The notes under the pieces were generated by a model. That model did not search any database. It worked only from the letters and a program-made list of their open reading frames with translations, and was not told the DNA's origin. Below, piece after piece: positions 27,123 to 37,068 of a stretch of 64,000 nt of DNA (the stretch's first letter is position 1; each line of letters begins with the position of its first letter). This DNA is from AC-32 sp963813435 (GTDB lineage: Bacteria > Actinomycetota > Thermoleophilia > Gaiellales > Gaiellaceae): NCBI GenBank assembly GCA_963813435.1, contig CAWEYY010000003.1:992001-1056000 (forward strand), in the 5' to 3' direction. The position numbers and the translations under genes are program-made.

Positions 27123-27518
27123 TTACGCGCCCAGCTCCTGCGCGACCTCCCAGACGTGGCCGTCGGGGTCGGCGAAGCAGGCCGTGCGCATCCCCCACTC
27201 GCGGTCGATCGGGCCGTTGATCAGATCCACGCCGCGCGACCGCAGCTCCGCGCTGGCCGCGTCCGCGTCGTCGACCCAGATCGTGAGCTGGAAGCTCGCC
27301 CCTGCGCTCGGCGAGGCCACCGTTGCGGGCTCGATCAGCTCGCGGGCCGCAGGTCTCTCGAGCAGGTTCACGATCGTGTTCTCGAATTTGAAGGCAGCCG
27401 AGCTCTCGTCCTCGAAGATCGCGGTCAGGCCGAACGCCTGCTCGTAGAACGCCTTCGACCGCGCCGGGTCGTCCACGAACAGCGTGATCGCGCCGACGCT
27501 CGCCAGCGAGACGCTCAT
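27123..27518 (-). CDS. VOC-superfamily protein (glyoxalase-like)
   Basis: 131 residues with the VOC repeats: an opening I-T-L-F-V-D-D strand and S-K-A-F-Y-E-Q-A-F-G helix, then F-Q-L-T-I-W-V-D-D, R-G-V-D-L-I-N-G-P and a closing C-F-A-D-P-D-G-H-V-W-E-V with the last metal ligand. The first ligand position lacks the usual His, so metal binding may be altered (bleomycin-resistance type). Its ATG overlaps the stop of the frameshifted GFA gene. Confidence 0.85.
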   Translation of the reverse strand: MSVSLASVGAITLFVDDPARSKAFYEQAFGLTAIFEDESSAAFKFENTIVNLLERPAARELIEPATVASPSAGASFQLTIWVDDADAASAELRSRGVDLINGPIDREWGMRTACFADPDGHVWEVAQELGA

Positions 27519-27923
27519 CGTGCGTGCTCCTCGAACTGCGGCAGGTCGTCCGTGATCTCGAACCAGGGCGCCTTCGACCCGACGAAGATGTGGTGCGTCG
27601 GCCGGATGCTCGGGTCGTCCACGAGCGAGCCGAGCGCGACGTGCACGTATTCGCCGTCCCGCACCACGGAGTAGAGCAGCGAGCCGCAGGCCGCACAGCG
27701 CGTGTCGTTCGAGCTGGTCGTCGCCGACGATCAGGAGCGAGGCGCCGTCCGCGACCTCCAGCTTGTCGCGCTCGATCCCCGCCATCGCCTTGAAGGCGGA
27801 CCCGGTCGCGGCACGGCAGCGCGAGCAGTGGCAGTTCATCGAGTACCGGAATTCGTCCGGAACCGTGTAGCCCACGGCGCCGCACTCGCACTTTCCGGCG
27901 AGCAGGCCGTCGCCGTTCTCCAT
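27515..27923 (-). pseudogene. GFA-family (formaldehyde-activating-like) protein, frameshifted
   Basis: The N-terminal half (to about residue 68) has the zinc-binding C-x-C and N-C-H-C-S-R-C-R motifs of the glutathione-dependent formaldehyde-activating family. Near 27716 the frame breaks; the second half continues in another frame with N-D-T-R-C-A-A-C-G and a normal end at a TGA overlapping the next ATG. Removing one C (minus strand) in the run at 27715-27717 restores a 135-residue protein. Ribosome site AAAGGAG is good. Either an assembly insertion or a recent mutation; the remainder is intact. Confidence 0.75.
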
Positions 27924-27977
27924 CTGTGCTCCTTTCCGAGACGTCTCGCTGCGTACGACCTTCGCTGAGCCGCTAAC

Positions 27978-29009
27978 TCATCGGTGAGCCGCGATCGCCT
28001 GCTCGTAGGCGCGCTCGTAGTCGACGACCATCCGCTCCGGGGCGAAGCGCTCCTCGACGTAGCGGCGGCACTCGAGCGGGTCGATCGCATCGGCGCGCTC
28101 GAGAGCGGCCGCGATCTCGCGGTAGTCGTCGACGATGAGTCCACCCTGGCCGTCCCCGATCACCTCGGGAACGGCGCCGTGGCGCGTGGCGATGACGGGT
28201 GTCCCGCAGGCCATCGACTCGATCATGACGAGCCCGAACGGCTCCTCCCACTCGATCGGGAAGAGCGTCGCGCGCGCGTCCTGGAGGAGCTCGACCTTCG
28301 TCCCGTGGTTGACCTCGCCGAGGTACTCGATCCGGTCGCTCAGGTGCGGCTCGACGAACTCCGCGAAGTACTCGCGCTCCTTCGTCTCGCGCATCTTCCC
28401 GGCGAGCTTGAGCGGCAGCCCGAGCTCCATCGCGACCGCGACCGCGCGATGCGCGCCCTTCGCGTGGCTCATCCGGCCGAGGTAGAGGAGGTAGTCGCCG
28501 CGGTGCGGCTTGCACGGGTAGTGCTCGAGATCGAGCGCGTTCGGGATGTTCGCGACCCAGTTCAGGTCGGGCTCGGGCCGCCGCTGGTTGAGCGAGATCG
28601 AGATCAGGCCGACGTCGGGGGACACCTTCCCGATCTGCTCGTAGAGCGGGCCGGCGTCGCCGTCGAGCGGGCCATGGACCGTGTGTACGACAGGCGGCTT
28701 CGAGAGCCCGCCGAGCGCGGCGCCGAGCAGGCCCGTGTGGTCGTTGACGATGTCGAAGTCCTCCGACCGCGCGTAGCACGAGAGCACGTGCTGCAGGTCC
28801 GTGAACGACTGCCCGATCAGCTCGCTCGGCGCCTCGTCGAAGATCGCGGCGAGCTCGGCCTTCGTGCGGGAGTCACCCGAGGCGAAGAGCGTGACGTCGT
28901 GGCCGCGGGCGGTCAGCCCGTCGGCGAGGAGCCAGACGATCCACTCGATCCCGCCGTAGCCGGTGGGCGGAACGGCGAACCAGGGCGGCGCGAGGACGGC
29001 GATGCGCAT
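27978..29009 (-). CDS. Family 4 glycosyltransferase
   Basis: 343 residues, GT-B fold. N-terminal P-P-T-G-Y-G-G-I-E glycine loop (near 14-22), and in the C-terminal half Y-L-G-R-M-S-x-x-K-G (near 176), L-F-P-I-E-W-E-E-P-F-G-L-V-M-I-E-S with the E-x7-E nucleotide-sugar motif (near 253-265). Retaining mannosyl- or glucosyltransferase activity is likely; donor unknown. The ATG is set by a TAGAGT box that overlaps the stop of the upstream glycoside hydrolase gene. Confidence 0.88.
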   Translation of the reverse strand: MRIAVLAPPWFAVPPTGYGGIEWIVWLLADGLTARGHDVTLFASGDSRTKAELAAIFDEAPSELIGQSFTDLQHVLSCYARSEDFDIVNDHTGLLGAALGGLSKPPVVHTVHGPLDGDAGPLYEQIGKVSPDVGLISISLNQRRPEPDLNWVANIPNALDLEHYPCKPHRGDYLLYLGRMSHAKGAHRAVAVAMELGLPLKLAGKMRETKEREYFAEFVEPHLSDRIEYLGEVNHGTKVELLQDARATLFPIEWEEPFGLVMIESMACGTPVIATRHGAVPEVIGDGQGGLIVDDYREIAAALERADAIDPLECRRYVEERFAPERMVVDYERAYEQAIAAHR

Positions 29010-29016
29010 CGCCCGG

Positions 29017-29022
29017 ACTCTA
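29017..29022 (-). promoter_or_regulatory. -10 box of glycosyltransferase gene
   Basis: TAGAGT on the minus strand, 7 nt before the ATG at 29009; its TAG is also the stop codon of the preceding hydrolase. Confidence 0.5.
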
Positions 29023-31091
29023 GACCTCTTCGACGGTGACGCGGCCGTGGTCGACGCGCACGTCCCACTAGGCGGTCGAAGGCGCGGATCCCGGAGAGTC
29101 GCATCGACCGGCCGGCCCACGACGGCAGCTCTTCCGGCGCGTGCGTCTCGAGCTCGTGGTGACGGCGGTCGGGCTCGAGGCCGAGGAGCACCTGGAGCAG
29201 GAGCACGGGCGTTCCCGGCCGCCCAGGCCTGAGGGCGCGCGGCCGTCGGGTAGGCGATCGGGAACGGCGTCTCTGCGCGCGGGAGCCCGGCGAACACCTC
29301 CGGGAGCTGGTAGCCGAAGTGCGGCGCGGCGCCGAGCATCCGGCGGACGATCCGCTGCGCCTCGGGCCAGCGCTGCTGCCGGGCGAGGCCCTGCGCGAGG
29401 AGCGAGTTGTCGTGCGGCCAGACGGTGCCGTTGTGGTACGAGAGCGGGTTGTAGCCGGCGTCGCCGGTGGACATCGTGCGCACGCCCCAGCCCGACCAGA
29501 GCTCCTCGCCCATCAGCGCGTCGACGACGACGTCCACGCGCTCGTCCGGGACGATCCCGCTCCAGAGCAGGTGTCCGATGTTGGAGCAGAGCGAGTCGAC
29601 CTGCCGCTTCTCGGCGTCGAGCGCGAGCACGTAGTAGCCGCCGCGCGCGTCGGTCCAGAAGCGCTCGTTGAACGCGCGCTTCAGCTCGGCAGCTTCCTGC
29701 TCGAGACGCTCGGCGAGCGGGCGATCGCGCCAGATCTCGCGCGCGAGCTCGGCCGCGCGGAGCTTCGCGTCGTAGACGTAGCCCTGCACCTCGCACGGCG
29801 CGATCGGCGCCTTCGCCAGCGTCCCGTCGTGGAAGCGCTGAGAGTCGCCCGAGTCCTTCCACGACTGGTTCGCGAGCCCGCGCGGCGACCGGCGCTCGTA
29901 CTCGACGAAGCCGTCGCCGTCCCGGTCGCCGTACTCGTCGATCCAGCGGAGCGCGCGCAGCGCGGGCTCCTTGAACTCGCGAACGAGCGCGGAGTCGTCG
30001 GTCCAGCGCCAGACCTCGGAGAGCAGGACGAGGTAGAGCGGCGTCGCGTCGACGGTCCCGTAGTAGGCGCGGAACCACTTCTGCGCGGCCTTGCCCGAGC
30101 GCAGCTCGTGGACGATCTTGCCCGGCTCGGCGTCGATGTCGGGGTCGTCCTCTCTCGCCTGAAGCTCGGCGAGCACCTCGAGCGCCGCCCGCGCCAGCTC
30201 AGGCCCGAACAGGAGCGTCTGCAGGCAGGTGATCAGCGTGTCGCGGCCGAAGACGGTCATGAACCAGGGCATGCCCGCGGCCGGGAGCCGTCCCATCCGG
30301 CCGCCGCCACGCATCCGAAGCGACGCGAGATCGGAGACGGACTGGAGGAAGCTGCGCGCGAGGTCGTCCCAGTCGCTGCGAATCTGCGGAACACGGAGCT
30401 GCCAGGCCGCCAGCGACTCGCGAACGCGCGTCATCTCCTCGCCGAAACGCCGCTCGGCGGCGTGCGGCGGGACCGAGTCGCCGTCGATCGAGGCCAGGAT
30501 GTCGAGCCGGAGCTCCCAGACCTCGCGCGGCGCGAGCTCGAGGTCGTAGGCCACCTTGGCGCCGGTGATCTCGCCGCGCTGCGAGAAGATCACCTGGGTC
30601 GTGGCGAGACCCTCGCCGTCGCGCTCCCGCAGCACGAACTGGTTCTCGTCCTCCTCGTAGACGCTCTCGACCGGCTCCGGGAGCGGCGTGGCGCGGGCCG
30701 GGTCGCCGAGCGCGAAGTCGTGCGCCTTGACCGAGAGGATGTCCGCGAAGTCGGTCGCGAGCTCGATCGCGAGCTCGAACGAGAGCGGTTCCATGCCCTG
30801 GTTCTGGACGACGATCAGGTCCTGCATGCCCTCGCCGACGAACCGCTGCCGCGTGATCGAGACCGTGTCCGCGGGCAGGCCGCCGGCGATGGGGTTGCGC
30901 AGGTAGAAGGCGGCCGAGAAGTACTCGACCTTCCCGGACGAGAGGAGCAGCGGCAGCGCGCCGTTGATCGTCAGCCGCAGCTGCGAGAGGAAGCGCGTGT
31001 CGTCGGCGAAGAGGCCCTGCGTCTCGCCGTCGATGTCGCCGCGCTCGTTGCAGATGCAGAAGGTCGAGCCCTCGAGGATCGTGAGCGGCAC
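29020..31091 (-). pseudogene. Amylo-alpha-1,6-glucosidase-like hydrolase, two frameshifts near 3' end
   Basis: About 690 residues when repaired. N-terminal glycogen-debranching domain (I-L-E-G-S-T-F-C-I-C-N-E-R-G-D-I) and a C-terminal (alpha/alpha)6 barrel with W-F-M-T-V-F-G-R-D-T, E-Y and S-W-K-D-S-G-D motifs mark it as a GH15/GH133-like debranching enzyme or trehalase-type glycosidase. After Q-A-W-A-A-G the frame is lost at 29212-29213 (an extra T on the plus strand) and again at 29069 (extra T); removing both gives the expected end W-D-V-R-V-D-H. SDR upstream, glycosyltransferase downstream. Confidence 0.75.
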
Positions 31092-31094
31092 GAG

Positions 31095-31829
31095 CTACGT
31101 GTCCCGGACGATCCGGACCGGGGTGCTCTGGGCCAGCGCCTTGACGACGAGCTCGTCGATGTTGACGTGCGGCGGCCTCGTGACCACGAACACGATGCAT
31201 TCGGCGACGTCGGCCGGAGTGACCGGCTCGACGTTCGCGTACACGGCGGCCGCCTTCTCCGCGTCGCCCCGGAAGCGGACGCGCGAGAAGTTCGACTCGA
31301 CGAGCCCGGGGTCGACGGTGGTGAGATGGATCGGCCGGCCGAGCAGGTCCTCGCGCAGCGCGTAGGTGAACCCCCGCACCGCGAACTTGGAAGCGACGTA
31401 GGCTGCCGCGTTCTCGTACGCCTGGCGCCCGGCGATCGAGCCGAGGTTGACGATGTGCCCGCCGTCGCGCACGTGCGGGAGGCAGAGCCGCGTCATCCGC
31501 AGCAGGCCGCTGACGTTGGTCTCGATCACCGTCGCCTCGTCCTCCTCGGTGCTCGCGTCGAACGGCTCGCGCCCGAGGCTGAGGCCTGCGTTGTTGACCA
31601 GGATGTCGAGCCCGCCGCCGAGCTCCGCGAGAGCCGCCTCGACGAACCGCTCGCAGCTGGCCGGGTCTCTGACGTCGAGCTCGAGCGCGATCTCGGTCTC
31701 GAGCCGGTCGGTTCTCCGCGCGCCGCCTGCCACGCGCGCGCCTTCCGCGGTGAGCGCTCGGGCGGTCGCAGCCCCGATTCCGCTCGACGCCCCCGTGACG
31801 ATCGCGGTCTTTCCCGCCAGCTGCCTCAC
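31095..31829 (-). CDS. Short-chain dehydrogenase/reductase
   Basis: 244 residues, classical SDR: T-G-A-S-S-G-I-G cofactor loop (near 13-20), N-N-A-G (near 85), Ser of the N-L-G-S-I-A strand, and Y-x3-K catalytic pair in Y-V-A-S-K-F (near 148-152). The residues after strand 2 (R-R-T-D-R) suggest NADP preference. Substrate unknown. Start GTG lies 8 nt after TAAGCT, which overlaps the stop of the CDF gene. The debranching-like hydrolase follows after 3 nt. Confidence 0.88.
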   Translation of the reverse strand: MRQLAGKTAIVTGASSGIGAATARALTAEGARVAGGARRTDRLETEIALELDVRDPASCERFVEAALAELGGGLDILVNNAGLSLGREPFDASTEEDEATVIETNVSGLLRMTRLCLPHVRDGGHIVNLGSIAGRQAYENAAAYVASKFAVRGFTYALREDLLGRPIHLTTVDPGLVESNFSRVRFRGDAEKAAAVYANVEPVTPADVAECIVFVVTRPPHVNIDELVVKALAQSTPVRIVRDT

Positions 31830-31837
31830 GGAGGCGG

Positions 31838-31843
31838 AGCTTA
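31838..31843 (-). promoter_or_regulatory. -10 box of SDR gene
   Basis: TAAGCT on the minus strand, 8 nt before the GTG at 31829; its TAA is the stop codon of the CDF exporter gene. Confidence 0.45.
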
Positions 31844-32731
31844 GCGTCGGACGAGGGGCAGGCCGCCCTGACGGACCTGCGCCGGCGCGTGCTCGACCTG
31901 CAGGGTCGAGTGGCTCAGGCTGAATTGCTCCGTTAGCAGCCGTGCAAGCTCGAGGCGGATCGCATGGCAGTCGGCGCCCGGGTCGACGAGGACGTGCGCC
32001 GAGACTGACGGAAACCCGCTGCCGACCGTCCAGACGTGGAGGTCGTGCACGTCGGCGACGTGCGGCACGGCCAGCATCGCCTCGGCGATCTCGTGCGGCT
32101 CGCGCGGCGCGACGTCGAGCAGGATCCGCGTCGACTCTCGGAGCAGCACGAAGCTCGACCAGAAAATCAACGCGGCGACGACGAGGCTCGCGATCGGGTC
32201 GAAGCGGTCCCAGCCGGTCACGAGGATCAACGCGCCGGCGATGGCCGTCCCCGTGAAGGCCGCGAGGTCGGTCGCCACGTGCAGGAACGCGCCGCGGACG
32301 TTCAGGCTCCCGTGGCTCGGCCCGTGGAGAACAGCCGCCGCAGCGAGGTTGACGACGATGCCGACGAGCGCGACGACGAGCACGATCCCGCCTCGCACGT
32401 CGGGCGGGTCGATCAGCCGCCAGACCGCGGTGTAGACGATCACGACGCCGACGACGAGCAGCGTGATCCCGTTGATGTGAGCCGCGAGGATCTCGAGCCG
32501 GCGGAAGCCGAACGTCCACCGCCCGCGCGCCGGCCTCTGGGCGACGGACGCCGCTCCGAGCGCGAGCCCGAGCGCGGCCGCGTCGGTGAGCATGTGCCCC
32601 GCGTCGGCCAGGAGCGCCAGCGAGCCGGCGATGATCCCGAAGACGACCTCGCCCGCCAGCAGCGCGACGATGAGGCAGAACGCGATCGTCAGCGCGCGCC
32701 GGCCGGCGTCGCGCGAGTGCTCGTGGCTCAT
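31841..32731 (-). CDS. CDF-family metal cation exporter
   Basis: 296 residues, cation diffusion facilitator (CzcD/ZitB-like). Six helices; the transport site is visible as L-A-D-A-G-H-M-L-T-D in helix 2 (H/D) and H-V-A-T-D in helix 5 (H/D), where Leu of the usual H-x-x-x-D is Ala. The C-terminal cytoplasmic domain has V-H-D-L-H-V-W. Likely Zn2+/Co2+/Fe2+ efflux. ATG overlaps the M48 protease stop, so both are co-transcribed; metal supply to a zinc protease could explain the link, but that is speculative. Confidence 0.92.
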   Translation of the reverse strand: MSHEHSRDAGRRALTIAFCLIVALLAGEVVFGIIAGSLALLADAGHMLTDAAALGLALGAASVAQRPARGRWTFGFRRLEILAAHINGITLLVVGVVIVYTAVWRLIDPPDVRGGIVLVVALVGIVVNLAAAAVLHGPSHGSLNVRGAFLHVATDLAAFTGTAIAGALILVTGWDRFDPIASLVVAALIFWSSFVLLRESTRILLDVAPREPHEIAEAMLAVPHVADVHDLHVWTVGSGFPSVSAHVLVDPGADCHAIRLELARLLTEQFSLSHSTLQVEHAPAQVRQGGLPLVRR

Positions 32732-33855
32732 TTGGCCATTCTCGCGCGGGCGGCGGCGATCCGCTCCGGCGGGGTCGGGTGGGTGAACAGGAGCGTGTAG
32801 AGGAGCGGCGGCGGGTCGAGGTCTGCGAGGTTCGCGAGAGCCAGCCGTCTGTGCATCTCCTCGATCGCGTTCCCGTCGCCGGTCAGATCGACGGCGAACC
32901 GGTCGGCCGCGCGCTCCCAGCGGCGCGAGAGCCAGGTCTCGAACGGCAGTGCGGCGAGCTCGAGCACATAGAGGACGAGCAGGACGAGCGGAACGACCCG
33001 CGGATCCCCTGGCCCGGACGCGCCCGCGGCGTCCAGCAGCCCCTGCCAGGAGAGCACGAGCCAGAGGATCACCACGGCCGCTGCGGCGCCGAGCATGCCG
33101 AGCGCGGTCCCGAATGCGACGTGGCGAAAGCGCCTGTGCCCGAGCTCGTGCGCCACGACGCCGCGCAGCTCGCCGCGCGGGACGTCCTCGAGCAGCGTGT
33201 CGTAGAGCACAAGCCGCCGGGTCGGCCCGAGGCCGGAGACGTACGCGTTGTGCTTCCGCGTCCGCCGGCTCGCGTCGGCCACGAGCATCGTCCGCACGGG
33301 AACCCCCGCGCGCACCGACAACTCCTGCAGCTCTCTCGCCAGCTCGGGGTCGGGCAGCGGCCAGAAGCGGTTGAAGAGCCGCTCGAAGAGCGGCGGCGCG
33401 AGCACGCTCAGCACGAGCGTCAGCGCAGCGGCTCCCGGAGCCGCCACGAGCGGCCAGGCCGACGGCCAGGCACGGATCGCCCCCAGGAGCAGGACGAGCG
33501 CGAGCCCGGTGAGCAAGGCCCCGAGAAGGAGTCCCTTCGCCCGGTCAGAGAGCCACGAGCGCAGCGTCTGCGTCGAAAAGCCCCAGCGCCGCTCGTAGAC
33601 CCAGCCGCGCCAGCACGAGAGCGGCAGCCGCACCAGTGCGCCGACGAGCGCGACGAGCGCCGCCAGCTCCAGTGTTTCCGCCCACCAGGGGCCGCCGGTC
33701 AGGTCCCAGAGCCAGTCGCCGACAACAGAAAACGTGATCGCAAGGAGAATTCCGAGCTCCAGCGCGAGATCGACCCCCAGCGCGCGGTACAGAGGCCGGT
33801 GGTATGCCCGCGCCCGCTCGATTTCCTCGGCCGCAAACAGATCCGAAGGCTTCAC
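32728..33855 (-). CDS. M48-family membrane zinc metalloprotease (Ste24/HtpX-like)
   Basis: 375 residues with about five membrane helices. The zinc motif H-E-L-G-H (near 235) and the third-ligand region R-A-A-D-R-F-A-V-D with the Glu just before it are intact, as in CAAX protease/HtpX. The N-terminal Y-H-R-P-L-Y belongs to the peptidase M48 N-terminal domain. Substrates are probably misfolded or processed membrane proteins. Start GTG is the first plausible codon; upstream codons are shared with the divergent FtsH-like gene promoter. Confidence 0.9.
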   Translation of the reverse strand: MKPSDLFAAEEIERARAYHRPLYRALGVDLALELGILLAITFSVVGDWLWDLTGGPWWAETLELAALVALVGALVRLPLSCWRGWVYERRWGFSTQTLRSWLSDRAKGLLLGALLTGLALVLLLGAIRAWPSAWPLVAAPGAAALTLVLSVLAPPLFERLFNRFWPLPDPELARELQELSVRAGVPVRTMLVADASRRTRKHNAYVSGLGPTRRLVLYDTLLEDVPRGELRGVVAHELGHRRFRHVAFGTALGMLGAAAAVVILWLVLSWQGLLDAAGASGPGDPRVVPLVLLVLYVLELAALPFETWLSRRWERAADRFAVDLTGDGNAIEEMHRRLALANLADLDPPPLLYTLLFTHPTPPERIAAARARMAK

Positions 33856-33882
33856 GTCGAAGTAGGTGAGCTTAGTGACATC

Positions 33883-33888
33883 TACACT
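33883..33888 (+). promoter_or_regulatory. -10 box of leaderless FtsH-like gene
   Basis: TACACT, 6 nt before the ATG at 33895, in the 39-bp gap to the divergent M48 gene. Confidence 0.6.
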
Positions 33889-33894
33889 GCAACG

Positions 33895-36328
33895 ATGAGC
33901 ACCGGCCTGGCTACAGGAGGGCTGCTCTCCTCGGACGACCAGCGCGCGCTGACCGCGCAATGGCGATCGCTGCGCCGAGCCGCGACCGGGGTTGCTGTTC
34001 TCACTTCGCCTGCGGTCTTCATCTGGGCGCACAAGATCGAGGGCTGGGCGATCGGCTGGTCGCTGCTGTTCACGCTCTTCGCCATCGCCGCCTTCCGCGG
34101 CCTCCTGGATCTGCTCTTCCACCGCTTCATCCAGTGGCCGAACCTGTTCGGGATCGACAGCCCGGCGCTGCGCGAAGAGGACGTCGTCGCGCGCCGGCGC
34201 GTCTGGTTCTGGCACTTCTGGTTCAAGGTCTTGTACCTGATCGTGCTCGCGATCCTCGCCGTGTATTTCGTCCGGATGATCAGATACGGCCTCGACGACA
34301 CGAGCTTCTTCGGCACGGTCGGAGATGCCTCGCACACGATCAGGGCCGGGATCGCGCGCGTGCCAGGGTCGCTCTCACTCGTAGTCACGCTCGTCATCTT
34401 CTTCATCTTCAACTTCGTGATCCTGCTCGGGCCGATGCTCGCAATGGGCATCTCCCAGATCCGCGGCTTCGAGCCGGGCGACGCGGACTGGGGCGTGAAG
34501 CTCGACGACGTGCGTGGCCAGGCCGAGGCCAAGGAAGAGGTCAGGCGGGTCGTCGGCCTCTGGCAGTCAGGCGAAGCGTTCGAGAAGGCCGGCGGCAAGA
34601 GAGAGCGAGGGCTGCTCTTCCTCGGCGCGCCCGGAACCGGGAAGACGATGCTCGCCAAAGCGATCGCGACCGGCTTCAACTCGCCGATCGTGACCATCCC
34701 CGGCTCGGGCTTCGCGCAGACGTTCATGGGCATGGACGTGATCATCGTCCGCTTCATGGCTCGAAAGGCCAAGCGGCTCGCCCGCAAGTGGGGCGGCCAG
34801 TGCATCGTCTTCATCGACGAGATCGACGCCGTCGGCATGCGGCGGCAGTCGCTCGGCGGCGGCGCGTCGCCGGGGATGACCCCGAAGCCTTCGAGCTTCA
34901 ACGACCTCTGCTTCTTCGGGCCGAACGGCGCGCTCACGGCGAGCGAGGACCTGATCCTCGAGTCACGCGCCTGGCGCGAGCGGCTCTTCGCCGAGCGCGC
35001 ATCCGAGCCCGTGCCGGTCTCTCCGTTCTACGCCCGTGTCGGCGGCGTCGTGAACCAGGTCTTCCCCGGCATGTTCGGCGGCGGTGGCGGAGGCCAGCTC
35101 GCCCTGAACCAGCTGCTGGTCGTGATGGACGGAATCGACAATCCGTCGTTCATCGAGCCGGGTGATGACCAACACCGACAACAAGGTCCTCGATGCCCTG
35201 TACGTGATCCCGCGACGGGTCGGGCGGGTCGAGCTGCGAATGCCTCACGTGAAGCCGAGCGCGAGCCAGATCTACTTCATCGGCGCGACGAACGTCCCGA
35301 TGGAGATGCTCGATCCTGCGTTGACCAGGCCGGGCCGGATGGGACGCCACGTCTGGTTCCGGACGCCGACGAAGAGCGACCGGCTCGACATCTTCGAGCT
35401 CTACCTGGACAAGGTCGGCCACGAGGAGGACCTCGACAGCCCCAAGCGCCGCGACGAGCTGGCCCGCGTCACGAACGGCTACTCGCCGGCCATGATCGAG
35501 CAGGTCTGCTCGATGGCGCTCACGATCGCGCACCACGAAGGGCGACTCGCCTTCGGTTGGGGCGACATCGTCGAGGCCATGACCACGGTGGAGTCCGGGA
35601 CGGCGATCGGCACCAAGTACGTGCCCGAGGAGACGCGGGCCGTCGCGATCCACGAGGCCGGCCACGCCGCCGCCGCGCACGTGTACATGAAGGGCGCGGA
35701 GTCGACCCGGCTGTCGATCAAGCGGCGCGGAGCCGCGCTCGGCCACCACCAGGCGCTCGAGAAGGAGGAGCGGTTTAGCTCCTGGCGCTCGGAGGAGCTC
35801 GCGCAGCTGATCTGGGCACTCGGAGCGATGGCCGCCGAGCGGGTCTTCTACGGCGAGAACTCGACCGGCGTCGGGGGTGACGTCCAGAGCGCGACCGCGC
35901 GGGCGGCCTGGATGGTCGGCGCGTGCGGGATGGCGCCGGAGCAGGTCGAGCTCAACGGGAGCGCGAACGGCCGGCCGACCAAGCGGACGCTCGATGCCCG
36001 GCGCGACAAGGTCAACAAGCGGCTAGAGGAGATCGGGACGCAGATCATGAACCGCACCGGATCTGGCGGCCCGCTCGGAGGCGACCCGCTGTCCGGAGTG
36101 CTCAATGACCGGGACAAACGCAGCCTCGCGGCGCAGTTGCTCGGCCAGGCGTACGTGACGGCGCACGCGCTGATCCTGCACAACAAGCTGGCGATCGAGC
36201 GGATCGCCGACACCCTGGTCGAGAAGCAGGAGATCTTCGGCGACGAGCTCGTCGAGATCCTCGAGAGCGCGAAGCTGAAGGTCCCGAAGACCGACCTGAC
36301 GCAGGAGTCGGCGTGGCCCGCCCTCTGA
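33895..36328 (+). pseudogene. FtsH-like AAA/M41 protease, divergent, one frameshift
   Basis: 810 residues when repaired at 35160-35162 (one extra G). About four membrane helices in the first 180 residues (canonical FtsH has two), then AAA: Walker A G-A-P-G-T-G-K-T near 243, Walker B V-F-I-D-E-I-D near 304, sensor region I-G-A-T-N near 460, R-P-G-R arginine fingers. Two insertions, about 75 residues after Walker B and about 45 before I-G-A-T-N, are not in standard FtsH. The M41 domain has H-E-A-G-H near 585 and a G-G-D-V third ligand. It overlaps a downstream membrane-anchored gene by 16 nt. Confidence 0.85.
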
Positions 36329-37059
36329 GCTCGCGCAAAGTCTTCGTCGCCGCGTACCTGATCCTCGGCGTCGCGGCCGGCGCCGCGATCGGCGCGGCGG
36401 TCGTCCTCGCGCAGAGGCCCGAGCCGGCGCCGCCCCCGCCCTGGTCGAGCTGGCGGCCCGGCACGAGCGCGCTCAGGACGCAGACGCTCGAGATCGCCAA
36501 CCACGTCGGCCGCGCCTACAAGCTTCCGAGCGGAGACCAGCTGGCAACCGTCAAGGTCAGCAACCCCGCGGGCAACAGGAAGCTGCGCGCGATCGGCGTG
36601 CCGACCAAGCCCAAGCCGCAGACCCTCGCGGACTTCAAGCTCTACGACAACGACAAGAGCGTCTACTACATCCTCTGCGGGGCCGGAGCGAACTGCAAGA
36701 TCAACGAGGGTACGCCGTCACAGGCGCGCGGCACCGTGCTGCGCCGCGAGGCCCTCGAGCTTGCGCTCTACACGTTCGAGTACGCCCATTCGGCGGACAA
36801 CGTGGTCGTGTTCTTCCCGCCCGGGCCCGGACAGAAGAAGCTGAGCTCCACGCTCTTCTTCCAGCGCAACGACCTCGAGGGCCACCTCAAGCATCCGCTC
36901 CGCAGGACGCTGCCGCAGGTCCATCCGCCGCTTCCGGGGAAGATCGCGAAAAGCGAGCAGAAGACCGTCGACGACCTGACCGGCTCGAAGCTCTACACCT
37001 ACGTTGGGATCGTGAGCGCACAGGGCTACGGCAACATGGTCATCCTGCAGCCCGTATAG
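36313..37059 (+). CDS. Membrane-anchored hypothetical protein, FtsH-linked
   Basis: 248 residues; N-terminal membrane anchor (about 10-34), a short Pro-rich linker, then a probably extracytoplasmic domain with no family I recognise. Two Cys (C-G-A-G-A-N-C) near 117-123 may form a disulfide. The GTG overlaps the end of the FtsH-like gene by 16 nt, so translation is coupled. A role as substrate adaptor or periplasm-side regulator of that protease (as HflK/C is for FtsH) is a reasonable but unproven guess. Confidence 0.7.
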   Translation: MARPLSSRKVFVAAYLILGVAAGAAIGAAVVLAQRPEPAPPPPWSSWRPGTSALRTQTLEIANHVGRAYKLPSGDQLATVKVSNPAGNRKLRAIGVPTKPKPQTLADFKLYDNDKSVYYILCGAGANCKINEGTPSQARGTVLRREALELALYTFEYAHSADNVVVFFPPGPGQKKLSSTLFFQRNDLEGHLKHPLRRTLPQVHPPLPGKIAKSEQKTVDDLTGSKLYTYVGIVSAQGYGNMVILQPV

Positions 37060-37068
37060 AGCGCTAGC

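Noticed and set aside
27123..27923. A single GFA-VOC fusion protein of 266 residues
   Set aside because: The join is only reached because the GFA frame is broken; with one base removed the GFA gene stops and the VOC gene has its own ATG.
29319..31844. 841-codon plus-strand open frame
   Set aside because: Mirror of the debranching-like hydrolase and SDR genes; high-GC third-position shadow with no recognisable domain.
35140..35180. Programmed ribosomal frameshift in the FtsH-like gene
   Set aside because: No slippery heptamer or following structure stands out, and several unrelated genes share the same +1 pattern, so an assembly error is simpler.
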